A stretch of 54,664 bases of DNA from contig JAAWEH010000020.1 in NCBI GenBank assembly GCA_022794215.1, forward strand, positions 1-54,664. Reading direction: 5' to 3'. A program made the position numbers and the translations under genes. The DNA is from Oscillospiraceae bacterium. Lineage in GTDB: Bacteria; Bacillota; Clostridia; Oscillospirales; Oscillospiraceae. Positions 1 to 7,310 of the stretch are shown here, piece after piece. The notes beneath the pieces were generated by a model. The model was not told the DNA's origin. It made no database searches and saw only the letters and a program-made list of their open reading frames with translations. Position 1 is the first letter of the stretch; the number at the start of each line of letters is the position of its first letter.

Positions 1-1023
1 CTTCACGTCCACCTGGTAAGCGCCGATATGCTGGGTGATGCCGCCGGCCTCGCCTGCGGTAACGTGGGAGTTGCGGATATAGTCCAGAAGGGAGGTCTTG
101 CCGTGATCCACGTGGCCCATGACCACCACCACGGGGGCCCGGGCCACCAGATCCTCCTCCCGGTCCTCGGCGGTGTCGATGAGCCGCTCTTCGATGGTGA
201 CGATGATCTCCTTCTCCACCTTGCAGCCCATCTCCTCGGCGATGATGGCGGCGGTGTCGAAGTCGATAACGTCGCTCATGGAGGCCATGACCCCGTTTTT
301 CATCAGGGTCTTGACCACCTCGGCCCCCGTTTTCTTCATCCGGGAGGCCAGCTCACTCACCGCAATCTCGTCGGGAATCTTGACCGTGACGGGGGCTTTC
401 TTGGCGATCTCCAACTGGAGCCGGCGCATCTTTTCCTGCTCCTCCTGGCGGCGCTTGTTGCCGCCGAAGTTGCTGGCCCGACGCTGTTGAGCGCCCCGGT
501 TGCGGAACTTTTCCCGGCCGGCGTCCATCTGGCGGGTCTTGGAGGAGGCGATGCGCTCCAGCTTTTCATCATACTTATCCAGGTTCACTCCGCCGCCCTT
601 CCGGGTGTCCACCACCCGCTTTTCGGGAACCCGGGTAGCGGGACGCTGAACCGGCTGCTGAGGCTTCTGTGTGCCCTGGGGCTGAGCGGGCTGGGCAGCA
701 GGGGCCGGGGCCTTAGGCTGGCCGGACTGCTGCTGGGGCTTGCTCTGAGCTTGGGGTGCGGCGGGCTTGGCTTCCGCCTTAGGCGCCTCGGGAGCCGGGG
801 CTGCCTTGGGCTCGTGGTAGGTGTCGGCAAAAATGCTCTCGATGCTCTCCACCTGGTTGTGCTGGGTCAGGTATTCAAAAATGAGGGAGAGTTCCTTTTC
901 GTCCAGGGCCTGCATGTGGTTCTTGGGGGCAGTGGCGTACTGGGTGAGGATGTCGACGATCTCTTTGGAGTTCAGGCCAAAATCTTTGGCCACTTCATGC
1001 ACGCGATATTTGATATTCAGCAA
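1..1023 (-). CDS. infB: Translation initiation factor IF-2, N-terminal part (runs off the left edge)
   Basis: IF-2 is the GTPase that places initiator tRNA on the 30S subunit. 341 codons are present. The start is a TTG at 1023 preceded by GGAGGTG, and the protein begins [19 protein letters not shown], the usual IF-2 N-terminal helical motif. Residues about 60-180 are a low-complexity Pro/Ala/Gln/Lys linker, as expected for the variable region. An IF2_N subdomain lies at about 215-270. The G1 motif GHVDHGKTS sits at about 301-309, and switch I reads [11 protein letters not shown] just before the edge. The remaining G, II, III and IV domains lie outside the window. It is the last visible gene of the rimP-nusA-ylxR-ylxQ-infB operon, 105 nt after ylxQ; that gap holds a small GC-rich hairpin near 1057-1085. 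Confidence 0.97.
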   Translation of the reverse strand, partial: MLNIKYRVHEVAKDFGLNSKEIVDILTQYATAPKNHMQALDEKELSLIFEYLTQHNQVESIESIFADTYHEPKAAPAPEAPKAEAKPAAPQAQSKPQQQSGQPKAPAPAAQPAQPQGTQKPQQPVQRPATRVPEKRVVDTRKGGGVNLDKYDEKLERIASSKTRQMDAGREKFRNRGAQQRRASNFGGNKRRQEEQEKMRRLQLEIAKKAPVTVKIPDEIAVSELASRMKKTGAEVVKTLMKNGVMASMSDVIDFDTAAIIAEEMGCKVEKEIIVTIEERLIDTAEDREEDLVARAPVVVVMGHVDHGKTSLLDYIRNSHVTAGEAGGITQHIGAYQVDVK

Positions 1024-1128
1024 ATGAGCCACCTCCGTGTGGGGGCCTGCACCAATGAGAAAAGGGGAGCGGGGGTCTCCCCCTTTCTGATTGGAACAAG
1101 CCCGGTCGATTGTTCATACCATGTCTTC

Positions 1129-1587
1129 TCATAGCGGGGTCTTTGCCTGGGGCGGGGCCCAGGGCTTGCGCCGGGCGGCCTGGGCCGCTTTTTCTTTGCT
1201 GCGCTGTTCCCGGCGGCGGCGCAGGGTCTTTTCCGCCTTGTGGGACAGTTGGCGCTGTACCGATTCATAGCGCTGGGGTTCCTGTTGGGCCAGCCGGTCA
1301 ACGATGGCGGCGGCCAGCCCCACATCGGTGAGGGCCAGGATGGCGCAGGAGCTTCGTCCAACGGCGCTTCCCAGCTCTGCTTTGGTGAGGGGGAGGGGCA
1401 GGACAGGGCAGTTGCCTGTTTGAGCCAGAGTCTCTCCCCGGTGGCAGGTGTTTTCTGCAGCGTCGGCGGAAAGGAGGATGAGCCGGGCCTTGTGAGCCTT
1501 GGCGGTCAGGGAGACCGCCTCTTCGCCCAGCTGAACCTTGCCGGCCTTTCGCGCCAATCCAATGAGGCCGGTGAGACCGCTATCCAT
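1129..1587 (-). CDS. ylxQ: L7Ae/L30e-family RNA-binding protein (YlxQ-like)
   Basis: A small kink-turn RNA-binding protein of the ribosomal L7Ae/L30e/Gadd45 fold, usually encoded between ylxR and infB. The N-terminal GLIGLARKAGKVQLGEEAV and the ARLILLSADAAEN stretch are typical of the family. The C-terminal 45 residues are a basic, disordered-looking tail rich in Arg/Lys/Ala. I chose the ATG at 1587 because AGGTGAGG lies just upstream; a GTG nine bases earlier (1596) is possible but has a poorer ribosome binding site. With the ATG start it overlaps the ylxR stop by 8 nt, indicating translational coupling. The family is clear; its exact RNA target is not known from sequence. Confidence 0.9.
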   Translation of the reverse strand: MDSGLTGLIGLARKAGKVQLGEEAVSLTAKAHKARLILLSADAAENTCHRGETLAQTGNCPVLPLPLTKAELGSAVGRSSCAILALTDVGLAAAIVDRLAQQEPQRYESVQRQLSHKAEKTLRRRREQRSKEKAAQAARRKPWAPPQAKTPL

Positions 1588-1855
1588 CGTCCTCACCTGC
1601 TTTCATCTGTTCTTCCAGCTGTCCCCATACCTCATCGGGCAGGGGAGCGGAGAAGGCCCGCTCCAAAGCCCGGGATTTCCGGGCCCGCTTCAGGCACTCC
1701 GGATCGGGGCACAGGTAGGCCCCCCGGCCCGGTTTTTTGCCCTTGAAGTCTAAGGAGACCTCTCCCTCGGGAGAGCGAACCACCCGGATCAGTTCAGGCT
1801 TGGGCTTATGCTCCCGGCAGCCAAGGCATTGGCGGACGGGGATCTTTTTGGGCAT
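1580..1855 (-). CDS. ylxR: YlxR family protein (DUF448)
   Basis: About 91 residues with the YlxR signature: PVRQCLGCREHKPKPELIR near the N terminus and GKKPGRGAYLCPDPEC in the middle. Family members are small RNA- or nucleoid-associated proteins found in nusA-infB operons. The start at 1855 is fixed by GGGAGGTCT about six bases upstream; a longer frame to 1879 begins inside the repeat element and has no ribosome binding site. It sits between nusA (145 nt upstream, the gap filled by a repeat unit) and ylxQ (8 nt overlap). Confidence 0.93.
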   Translation of the reverse strand: MPKKIPVRQCLGCREHKPKPELIRVVRSPEGEVSLDFKGKKPGRGAYLCPDPECLKRARKSRALERAFSAPLPDEVWGQLEEQMKAGEDDG

Positions 1856-1870
1856 GGAGAAGACCTCCCT

Positions 1871-1967
1871 TCGTCGCAAATTTCATATCGCTCGCCCCAA
1901 CGCACGCGTTGGGGCTCGTTCATTTCATTGCTCCTCCTCTCCCCACAAAAGCGGAGAACCGCTTTTG
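1871..1967 (-). repeat. Modular hairpin repeat, copy C (between nusA and ylxR)
   Basis: On the plus strand: block TCGTCGCAAA (1871-1880), a 10-bp perfect hairpin GCCCCAACGC / GCGTTGGGGC (1894-1903 / 1906-1915), block TTGCTCCTCCTCTCC (1928-1942), then a second hairpin CAAAAGCGG / CCGCTTTTG (1946-1954 / 1959-1967). Copies at 3887 and 53477 have the same constant blocks and layout but different stem sequences. Relative to the minus-strand operon, the TTTGCGACGA end faces the ylxR start codon. Confidence 0.75.
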
Positions 1968-2000
1968 CGAGGGGCCATTTCAGGGCGTTGGAAGGGAAGC

Positions 2001-3131
2001 TTATTCTTCTTCCGCGATCAGCTCTTCCTCTTCGGGCTCCTCGGGAGCGGAGGCGGGCTTGATGTCGATCTTGAAGCCGGTGAGTTTGGCGGCGAGACGG
2101 GCGTTCTGGCCCTCCTTGCCGATGGCCAGGGAGAGCTGGTCGTCGGGCACGATAACCCGGCAGTCCTTCTCGCCCAGGGTGGTGACAGAGATGACGTCGG
2201 CGGGGGCCAGGGCTGCGGCTACGTACTCCGCCGGATCCTCAGACCACTTGATAATGTCCACCTTTTCGCCCTTGAGCTCTTCCACAATGTTGTTTACCCG
2301 CTGGCCCTTGGGCCCTACGCAGGCGCCGATGGGATCCACGTTGGGATCGGCAGACCAGACCGCCAGCTTGGTGCGGCTGCCGGCCTCCCGGGAGATGGAC
2401 TTTACCTCCACGGTGCCGTCGTAGATCTCGGGCACCTCCAGCTCGAACAGCCGCTTGACAAGGCCGGGGTGAGTCCGGGAGATGAGAACCTGGGGGCCCC
2501 GGGTGCTGCGGCGGACTTCCACCACATAGACCTTGAGGCGCATACCCTCTACATAGATCTCACCCTTGACCTGCTCGCCGGGGGCGAGATATGCCTCGGT
2601 AAACTCGCTGCCCGAGGTGATCCGCAGGGAGGCGCCGCCGGTGCGGGGATCCACGCGGGTGACAAGACCGGTGAGGATCTCGTGCTCCTTGGAGGAGAAC
2701 TCATCAAAGATCATGCCCCGCTCCGCCTCCCGCATACCCTGGATGATGACCTGACGGGCGGTCTGAGCGGCGATGCGGCCAAAGTCCCGGGTCTTGATCT
2801 CGAAGGAGATCACGTCTCCCAGCATGGCCTTAGGCAGCTTGGCCTGGGCTTCCTCCAGGCTGATCTCGGTGGCGGGGTTGTCAACGGTCTCCACCACGTC
2901 CTTCTTCAGGTACATGCGGACGGTGCCCTTTTCCTGGTCGGCGTCCACCACAATGTTCTCTCCCGCGTCGGCGTGATCTTTTTTATAGGCCGACACCAGA
3001 GCCAGGGTGATCTTATCCAGCATGTAGCCCTTGGGGATGCCCCGCTCCTTCTCAATGAGGTCGATGGCGGTGAAGAACTCGGCCGCGTCCAGCTCGTGGG
3101 TCTGGGGGGCCTTCTGATTTTTCTTCGGCAT
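2001..3131 (-). CDS. nusA: Transcription termination/antitermination factor NusA
   Basis: 376 residues, a normal length for Firmicute NusA (no C-terminal acidic repeats). An N-terminal RNA polymerase-binding domain (about 1-125, with EFFTAIDLIEKERGIPKGYM) is followed by an S1 domain (about 130-200), then KH1 with GACVGPKGQRVNNI and KH2 with AIGKEGQNARLAAKL near the C terminus, ending in an acidic EEPEEEELIAEEE tail. The start at 3131 is supported by AAGGAG about ten bases upstream; the TTG three codons earlier lies too close to that site. It is 18 nt downstream of rimP in the same operon. NusA binds RNA polymerase and modulates pausing, termination and antitermination. Confidence 0.98.
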   Translation of the reverse strand: MPKKNQKAPQTHELDAAEFFTAIDLIEKERGIPKGYMLDKITLALVSAYKKDHADAGENIVVDADQEKGTVRMYLKKDVVETVDNPATEISLEEAQAKLPKAMLGDVISFEIKTRDFGRIAAQTARQVIIQGMREAERGMIFDEFSSKEHEILTGLVTRVDPRTGGASLRITSGSEFTEAYLAPGEQVKGEIYVEGMRLKVYVVEVRRSTRGPQVLISRTHPGLVKRLFELEVPEIYDGTVEVKSISREAGSRTKLAVWSADPNVDPIGACVGPKGQRVNNIVEELKGEKVDIIKWSEDPAEYVAAALAPADVISVTTLGEKDCRVIVPDDQLSLAIGKEGQNARLAAKLTGFKIDIKPASAPEEPEEEELIAEEE

Positions 3132-3149
3132 AGCAGTCAATCTCCTTTA

Positions 3150-3605
3150 TTATACGCGGACGTAAAGGCGAACCTGCGCCACGTCTTTTTTCTCAAATGT
3201 TTTTTCTCCCGCGGGGGTGGTGATGGTCACATTGCCGTCGGCATAGGCTGTCAGGCCGCCCACCCAGTCTTTGCGGCCATCCTGGGCCCGGTAGAGCTTG
3301 ACCTCCACCTCGCTGCCCATGCAGGCGGTGAAGTGCTCCGCCTTCCGCAGCACCCGGTCGGCTCCGGCGGAGGAGACCTCAAAGGTGTAGCTGCCCTCGA
3401 TGGGGTCGTGAACATCCAGCAGGTCACTGACCGGACGGGAGACCGCCTCGCAGTCGTTGATGGATACGCCGCCCTCCTTGTCGATATAGAGCCGGAGGTA
3501 CCAGACCCCTGCCTCCTTCACATACTCCACGTCCCAGAGGGAGCAGCCCTGCTCCTCCACAATGGGCCGGGCCAGGGCTTCTACGGTGTCGGTCACTTTG
3601 GCCAT
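3150..3605 (-). CDS. rimP: Ribosome maturation factor RimP
   Basis: 151 residues, the typical RimP length. The N-terminal domain carries LARPIVEEQGCSLWDVEYVKE, the hallmark region, with LRLYIDKEGGVSINDCEAVSR and EVSSAGADRVLRKAEHF following; the C-terminal part is the small SH3-like domain. RimP assists 30S subunit maturation. It is the first gene of the rimP-nusA-ylxR-ylxQ-infB operon, downstream of a promoter at 3687-3715 and a terminator-like hairpin at 3635-3658. The upstream AGGGG-type ribosome binding site is modest. Confidence 0.96.
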   Translation of the reverse strand: MAKVTDTVEALARPIVEEQGCSLWDVEYVKEAGVWYLRLYIDKEGGVSINDCEAVSRPVSDLLDVHDPIEGSYTFEVSSAGADRVLRKAEHFTACMGSEVEVKLYRAQDGRKDWVGGLTAYADGNVTITTPAGEKTFEKKDVAQVRLYVRV

Positions 3606-3630
3606 CGGTCACTCAACCCCTTTTTCCATG

Positions 3631-3658
3631 AAAAAGAGTGAGGGGGAAACCTCACTCT
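3631..3658 (-). terminator. Terminator-like hairpin in the rimP operon leader (putative attenuator)
   Basis: On the minus strand a perfect 9-bp stem AGAGTGAGG / CCTCACTCT with a 6-nt loop is followed directly by a run of T. It lies between the promoter (3687-3715) and the rimP start (3605), so it is within the 5' leader rather than after a gene. This arrangement suggests attenuation or NusA-dependent feedback; that is inference. Confidence 0.6.
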
Positions 3659-3686
3659 ACCATGCTTACCTTAACTTACTATGGAT

Positions 3687-3715
3687 AGTATATCACGGAA
3701 TTGCTTCCAATGCAA
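3687..3715 (-). promoter_or_regulatory. Sigma-A promoter of the rimP-nusA-infB operon
   Basis: Minus-strand -35 TTGCAT (3715-3710), exactly 17-bp spacer, -10 TATACT (3692-3687). Transcription would start near 3680, about 75 nt ahead of rimP. Confidence 0.75.
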
Positions 3716-3886
3716 GGGTTTTTTGTGTTTTGGTGGGTTGACTAAGTATTATTTTTTGTTGATAAGTATTACCTCTTGCTATCTCTTGGGCGTAAAACCG
3801 TTTTTCGGTTGCTTGATTTAGGCGTAACGTTCTTTCCTGGCCTCCCGGCCGGGGCCAAAACCGCTTGAAAGCGGTTCTGGACTGCG

Positions 3887-3980
3887 TCGTCGCAAAGTCC
3901 GCTATGCTCCGCTTCCGCCTGCGGCGAAAGCTCCACACGCTCCCTTGCTCCTCCTTTCCCCACAAAGCCGACTGGCTTTG
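3887..3980 (-). repeat. Modular hairpin repeat, copy A (gene-free region)
   Basis: Plus-strand reading: TCGTCGCAAA (3887-3896), hairpin GCTTCCGCC / GGCGAAAGC (within 3911-3931), TTGCTCCTCCTTTCC (3945-3959), hairpin CAAAGCC / GGCTTTG (3963-3969 / 3974-3980), followed by a GGGGCCCC-type inverted repeat. A further stem AACCGCTT / AAGCGGTT precedes it at about 3860-3877. Reading frames through it encode Arg-rich peptides and are not credible genes. Confidence 0.7.
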
Positions 3981-4079
3981 CGGGGGCCCCGAAGGGGCAT
4001 AGACCAGAGGAGTTAACAGCGAGGTGCGGTACAACCGCAAAGAGCACCTACGCTGTTTGGTTATCCCTCGGGCAAGAAC

Positions 4080-4320
4080 CTTTGAGGTATCTTTCTATCG
4101 ACCGGCGGCTTCCTCAAAGCGACCCGTGGCCCCTCTTGCGCCGCTGCCGCTGAAGAGAGCGTAGCCTTTAAGCTCTTCGCTGAAAGCAACGCCGCCTGGG
4201 TGGGGTGCGGCCCCTGCCGCCCGCCTAACGACCAGATGTCTCCAGGCGTTTCCCGGTCGGCGGAAAATATCTGCCTCTTTTCCGGACGGTAGCGGCAGCG
4301 GGGCTGGAGGAGCTATCCTA
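4080..4320. ncRNA. Gene-free, highly structured stretch (possible unassigned structured RNA)
   Basis: From 3716 to 4541 there is no credible coding sequence. Within it, the block 4080-4320 contains long complementary segments: CTTTGAGG / CCTCAAAG enclosing about 25 nt near 4080-4119, GAAGAG / CTCTTC near 4153-4180, and an 11-bp perfect long-range pair CCGCTGCCGCT (about 4142-4152) with AGCGGCAGCGG (about 4289-4299) enclosing the middle. This nested architecture resembles a multi-branched RNA. I could not match it to RNase P RNA, tmRNA, SRP RNA or a riboswitch by their signature sequences, and the transcribed strand is not clear. It could equally be decayed mobile DNA. Confidence 0.3.
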
Positions 4321-4370
4321 ACTTTACTGATAAGCCGGAAACATAACCGTCAGAAAGCTTTTCTTGATTA

Positions 4371-4462
4371 CTCCTGCTTAGCGAGCGTAGCGAGCTTAGC
4401 GGGAGTTAATGCCCCGGAGGGGTAGGGAGTCTGAGGGGCCATTCTTTTCTCGAAAAGAATGG
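4371..4462. repeat. Two adjacent hairpins in the gene-free region
   Basis: First hairpin: CTCCTGCTTAGC (4371-4382) pairs with GCTTAGCGGGAG (4394-4405) with one mismatch and one G-T pair. Second hairpin: CCATTCTTTT (4439-4448) pairs perfectly with AAAAGAATGG (4453-4462). Neither has a clean T-run, so they are not ordinary terminators. Confidence 0.5.
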
Positions 4463-4491
4463 TCCTTCAGAAACCACGCAACGTAGAAATT

Positions 4492-4524
4492 TGATCGCAA
4501 CCACCAACCAAACGGTACCACCCA
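4492..4524. repeat. 33-bp shared motif, copy 1
   Basis: This segment runs from TGATCGCA to GGTACCACCCA and matches 31 of 33 positions at 13227-13259, where it follows a truncated REP-associated transposase. Read on the minus strand it contains GGGTGGTACCG, reminiscent of the T-box antiterminator core, but no other T-box element is evident. Confidence 0.7.
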
Positions 4525-4541
4525 CGGAGAGCAGTACGCCT

Positions 4542-4736
4542 CTACTTTCGGCCCAGCAGATAGTCCACGGTGACATGGTAATAATCCGCCAAGGTAATCA
4601 AATGATTGAGAGGAATATCTCTTTTCCCGGTTTCGTAAGTGCTGTATACCCGCTGATCAATACCGAGAACAGCGGCAATTTGTTTTTGGGACAGATCCCG
4701 ATCCTCTCGCAGATCACGCAGTCGTGGTAAAAGCAT
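4542..4736 (-). CDS. Small XRE-family helix-turn-helix repressor
   Basis: 64 residues forming a single HTH_3/Cro-C1 domain: LRDLREDRDLSQKQIAAVLG contains the first helix and the turn, followed by VYSTYETGKRDIP (recognition helix region) and the typical LITLADYYHVTVDYLLGRK ending. The start at 4736 is preceded by AGGTGAT. It is divergent from the Cys-rich miniprotein gene at 4829, and the 92-bp gap holds two ACTATC..GATAGT palindromes, so autorepression and control of the divergent gene are likely (inference). No toxin-like partner is adjacent. Confidence 0.85.
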   Translation of the reverse strand: MLLPRLRDLREDRDLSQKQIAAVLGIDQRVYSTYETGKRDIPLNHLITLADYYHVTVDYLLGRK

Positions 4737-4763
4737 AATATCACCTCAAAAAAAGTTTATCAT

Positions 4764-4804
4764 ACTATCATTCGATAGTATTGACTTTACTATCAAATGA
4801 TAGT
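4764..4804. promoter_or_regulatory. Double palindromic operator between XRE and Cys-rich genes
   Basis: Two 16-bp palindromes, ACTATCATTCGATAGT (4764-4779) and ACTATCAAATGATAGT (4789-4804), centre to centre 25 bp apart. The second fills the spacer of the plus-strand promoter, so a bound repressor would block it. Likely ligand: the adjacent XRE protein. Confidence 0.7.
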
Positions 4805-4809
4805 AGAAT
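4781..4809 (+). promoter_or_regulatory. Promoter of the Cys-rich miniprotein gene
   Basis: -35 TTGACT (4781-4786), 17-bp spacer, -10 TAGAAT (4804-4809), followed by GGCGGAGGTGAT as ribosome binding site and ATG at 4829. Confidence 0.7.
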
Positions 4810-4828
4810 AAGGGCGGAGGTGATTTCT

Positions 4829-5029
4829 ATGACACGCTATCAAGAACTCTATGCCGGAAAAAAAGTCTGCTGCAACTGTGTTCACTACTTTCAGCACTAC
4901 GGCAAGAGAAAATGGGGATACCACGTGCTCAACTGCGGCCACTGCTGTTATCCCAGACTCAAGACCCGCCGGCCGGATCAAACCTGTGAGAATTGGAGGG
5001 CAAAAGAGGAGCCGGTCAGCCCTTGCTGA
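4829..5029 (+). CDS. Cys-rich miniprotein of unknown function
   Basis: 66 residues with eight cysteines at 14, 15, 17, 36, 39, 40, 53 and 66, arranged as CCNC, CGHCC and a single TCENW Cys, with His at 19, 23, 32 and 38. The pattern suggests a small zinc- or other metal-binding protein; I do not recognise a named family. The start at 4829 is supported by GGAGGTGAT eight bases upstream. The gene is divergent from the XRE repressor and probably repressed by it. Its last codons (EEPVSPC) are encoded inside the terminator hairpin, which may constrain that end of the protein. Confidence 0.7.
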   Translation: MTRYQELYAGKKVCCNCVHYFQHYGKRKWGYHVLNCGHCCYPRLKTRRPDQTCENWRAKEEPVSPC

Positions 5030-5044
5030 CCGGCTCCTTTTTTT
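5008..5044 (+). terminator. Rho-independent terminator overlapping the Cys-rich ORF
   Basis: 13-bp perfect stem GGAGCCGGTCAGC / GCTGACCGGCTCC with a CCTT loop, then seven T residues. The stop codon (5027-5029) lies within the 3' arm. Confidence 0.9.
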
Positions 5045-5053
5045 GTATAACGT

Positions 5054-7132
5054 TTAGTCCTGCTCCTCCATGGCCTTGGCGTCGGCGATAGCCTTCTCCT
5101 GGGCCTGGGGGGTGGCCTCCTCGTAACGGACGAAGTGGAAGGTGAAGGAGCCCCGGCTCTGGGTCATGCTTCTGAGGTCGATGGCGTAGGTGAGCATCTC
5201 GGCCATGGGAACCTCGGCCTCCAAGACCTGGTTGCCCTCGCCGTCGGGGTTCATGCCCATGACCCGGCCCCGGCGCTTGGTGATGTCGCCCATCACGTCG
5301 CCCATGTAGGAGTCGGGGATGGTGACCTTCAGCTCGCCCACCGGCTCCAGCAGGATGGGGTTGGCCTCGGGCATGGCGGCCTTATAGGAAAGCTGGGCGG
5401 CGGTCTTGAAGGCGATTTCCGAGGAGTCCACCGGGTGGTAGCTTCCGTCGTAGAGAGTGGCCTTCAGGTTCACCAGGGGATAACCGGCCAGAGGCCCGTG
5501 CTGGACGGCCTCCCGCAGGCCCTTTTCCACCGCGGGGAAGAAGTTCTTGGGCACCTTGCCGCCGAAGACCTCCTCGGCAAAGACCAGTTCTTCCTCCTCG
5601 GGGTTGGGCTCGAAGCGGATCCACACGTCGCCGAACTGGCCGCTTCCGCCGGTCTGCTTCTTGTGGCGGCCCTGCTTCTCCACCTTTTTGCGGATCTTCT
5701 CCCGGTAGGGAACACGGGGGATGGACAGCTCGGTATCCACATTGAAGCGGCTTTTCAGCTTGGCCACCAGCACGTCCATCTGGATATCGCCGGCGCCGTA
5801 AATAACGGTCTGACGGGTCTCGGCGTTGTTGATCCAATAGAAGGAGGGATCCTCCTCGTTCATCCGGTTCAGGCCCTGGCCCACCTTGTCCTCCTGGCCC
5901 CGGGTCTTGGGGGCGATGGCCACGCTGTAGCAGGCCTCGGGGAAGGGGATGGGCTCCACCTTGACCACCTTCCGGGGCTCGCAGAGGGTGTCGCCGGTTT
6001 TCAGCTTATCCATCTTGCCGATGGCGCCGATGTCACCGCAGTTTAGCTCCTTGACCTCAGTGGCCTTTTTGCCCTTCATGGAGTAGAGCCGGCCCATCTT
6101 CTCGGTCTCGCCGGTGCGGGCGTTGACCACGGGCATATCCGGCTTGATGGAGCCGGAAAGAACCTTCACGTAGGAATATTTACCATACTGGTCGGAAACC
6201 GTCTTAAAGACATAGGCGGTGGGCAGAGCGCCGGGGGCCACCACGAAGGCGTCGCTCTGGCCTTCGGCGTTTTCGGCCATGAGGGGCTGCCCTTCCAGGG
6301 CATTGGGCAGCAGCTCTACGATGATGTCCAGCAGCATCCGGGTGCCCAGGCCGCTGAGGGCGGAGCCGCAGACCACGGGGAAGAGGCTGAGATCCTTTAC
6401 GCCCTGGCGCAGGCCCTGGACCATCTCGGCGTAGGTGAAATCCTCGCCGGAGAAGTACTTGTCCATGAACTCCTCGCTGGTTTCGGCCACGGACTCCTTC
6501 AAAGCGTCGTAAAGCTCATCCAGAACGCTGAGCTTATCCTCGGGCACGTCGATCTCCACGCGCTCCCCTTTGGGGCCCACCTCAAAGGCCCGCTTCTGGA
6601 GCACGTCGATGATGCCGATGACCTTTTTGTCCTTGTCCCAGATGGGGGCCACCACGGGGGCAATATTCTTGCCGAAGCGCTCCCGCAATGTGGCGAAGGC
6701 GGCGTTGTAGTCGGAGTTGTCCTCATCGGTCTTGGAGATGTACAGCAGACGGGCCAGCTTCCGGGTCTCGCAGTACTTCCAGGCCTTTTCTGCGCCCACG
6801 CTCATGCCGGACTTGGCCGAGCAGACGATAATGGCTGCGTCGGAGACCTGGAGGGCCTCCACCACCTCGCCGGCAAAGTCAAAGCCGCCCGGGGTGTCCA
6901 GCACGTTGATCTTACAGCCGTTATACTCCACAGGAGCCACCGCCATGGAGATGGAGATCTGGCGTTTGGTCTCCTCGGGGTCATAGTCACAGACGGTATT
7001 GCCGTCGGGCACCTTGCCCAGCCGGTCGGTGCCGCCGGTGAGATAAAGCATGCTCTCCGCCAGAGAGGTCTTGCCGTTACCGGCATGGCCCAGCAGACAG
7101 ACGTTGCGAATGTTTTGTGCGGAATAGCTCAT
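5054..7132 (-). CDS. EF-G-like translational GTPase (divergent paralogue)
   Basis: 692 residues with the EF-G domain order: GTPase domain (1-270), beta-barrel II (about 305-390), domain III, domain IV (around GRHKKQTGGSGQFGDVWIRF) and a C-terminal domain V. The G1 motif is GHAGNGKTS (15-23) rather than canonical GHIDAGKTT; G3 is DTPGG (79-83); the NKxD motif is replaced by SKTD (133-136). These features place it in the EF-G2/EF-G-like subfamily rather than the main elongation factor, which is usually encoded with the str operon. The exact role is unsettled. It is monocistronic: its own promoter lies at 7198-7226 and it ends against the convergent terminator at 5008-5044. Confidence 0.92.
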   Translation of the reverse strand: MSYSAQNIRNVCLLGHAGNGKTSLAESMLYLTGGTDRLGKVPDGNTVCDYDPEETKRQISISMAVAPVEYNGCKINVLDTPGGFDFAGEVVEALQVSDAAIIVCSAKSGMSVGAEKAWKYCETRKLARLLYISKTDEDNSDYNAAFATLRERFGKNIAPVVAPIWDKDKKVIGIIDVLQKRAFEVGPKGERVEIDVPEDKLSVLDELYDALKESVAETSEEFMDKYFSGEDFTYAEMVQGLRQGVKDLSLFPVVCGSALSGLGTRMLLDIIVELLPNALEGQPLMAENAEGQSDAFVVAPGALPTAYVFKTVSDQYGKYSYVKVLSGSIKPDMPVVNARTGETEKMGRLYSMKGKKATEVKELNCGDIGAIGKMDKLKTGDTLCEPRKVVKVEPIPFPEACYSVAIAPKTRGQEDKVGQGLNRMNEEDPSFYWINNAETRQTVIYGAGDIQMDVLVAKLKSRFNVDTELSIPRVPYREKIRKKVEKQGRHKKQTGGSGQFGDVWIRFEPNPEEEELVFAEEVFGGKVPKNFFPAVEKGLREAVQHGPLAGYPLVNLKATLYDGSYHPVDSSEIAFKTAAQLSYKAAMPEANPILLEPVGELKVTIPDSYMGDVMGDITKRRGRVMGMNPDGEGNQVLEAEVPMAEMLTYAIDLRSMTQSRGSFTFHFVRYEEATPQAQEKAIADAKAMEEQD

Positions 7133-7197
7133 GTGGTTCCTCTCCTTACGTTTGTGGGGTTACAGTGGGAATGCCAAAAATTTCACTGTTCTTGTCC

Positions 7198-7226
7198 ATT
7201 ATATCGCAAATCGGGCGAGATGACAA
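7198..7226 (-). promoter_or_regulatory. Promoter of the EF-G-like gene
   Basis: Minus strand -35 TTGTCA (7226-7221), 17-bp spacer, -10 TATAAT (7203-7198). The start codon is about 65 nt downstream with an AAGGAGAGG ribosome binding site. Confidence 0.8.
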
Positions 7227-7262
7227 CATAAATTTTGAGAAAATCGCACAAAAAATTGGGGT

Positions 7263-7292
7263 AAAAAAGCGAACCCCAACGGGGTTCGCTTT
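7263..7292 (-). terminator. Terminator after the sigma/anti-sigma operon
   Basis: Stem AAAGCGAACCCC / GGGGTTCGCTTT with a 3-nt loop and a T-run on the minus strand, just after the anti-sigma stop at 7311. Confidence 0.85.
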
Positions 7293-7310
7293 TGGGCGGG
7301 GAGGGAAGGT

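Noticed and set aside
3693-4047. Arg-rich open frames of about 90-115 codons upstream of rimP
   Set aside because: They run through the repeat and the rimP promoter. Similar Arg-rich peptides come from the other repeat copies, so they reflect the repeat and not a protein.
4080-4440. RNase P RNA, tmRNA or SRP RNA
   Set aside because: None of the diagnostic sequences of these RNAs (for example GAGGAAAGTCC of RNase P or the tRNA-like tmRNA ends) could be found on either strand.
4490-4530. T-box riboswitch (GGGTGGTACCG on the minus strand)
   Set aside because: Only the antiterminator-like core is present; there is no visible specifier stem I, no following terminator and no amino-acid gene downstream. 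The same motif occurs at the end of a transposase remnant.
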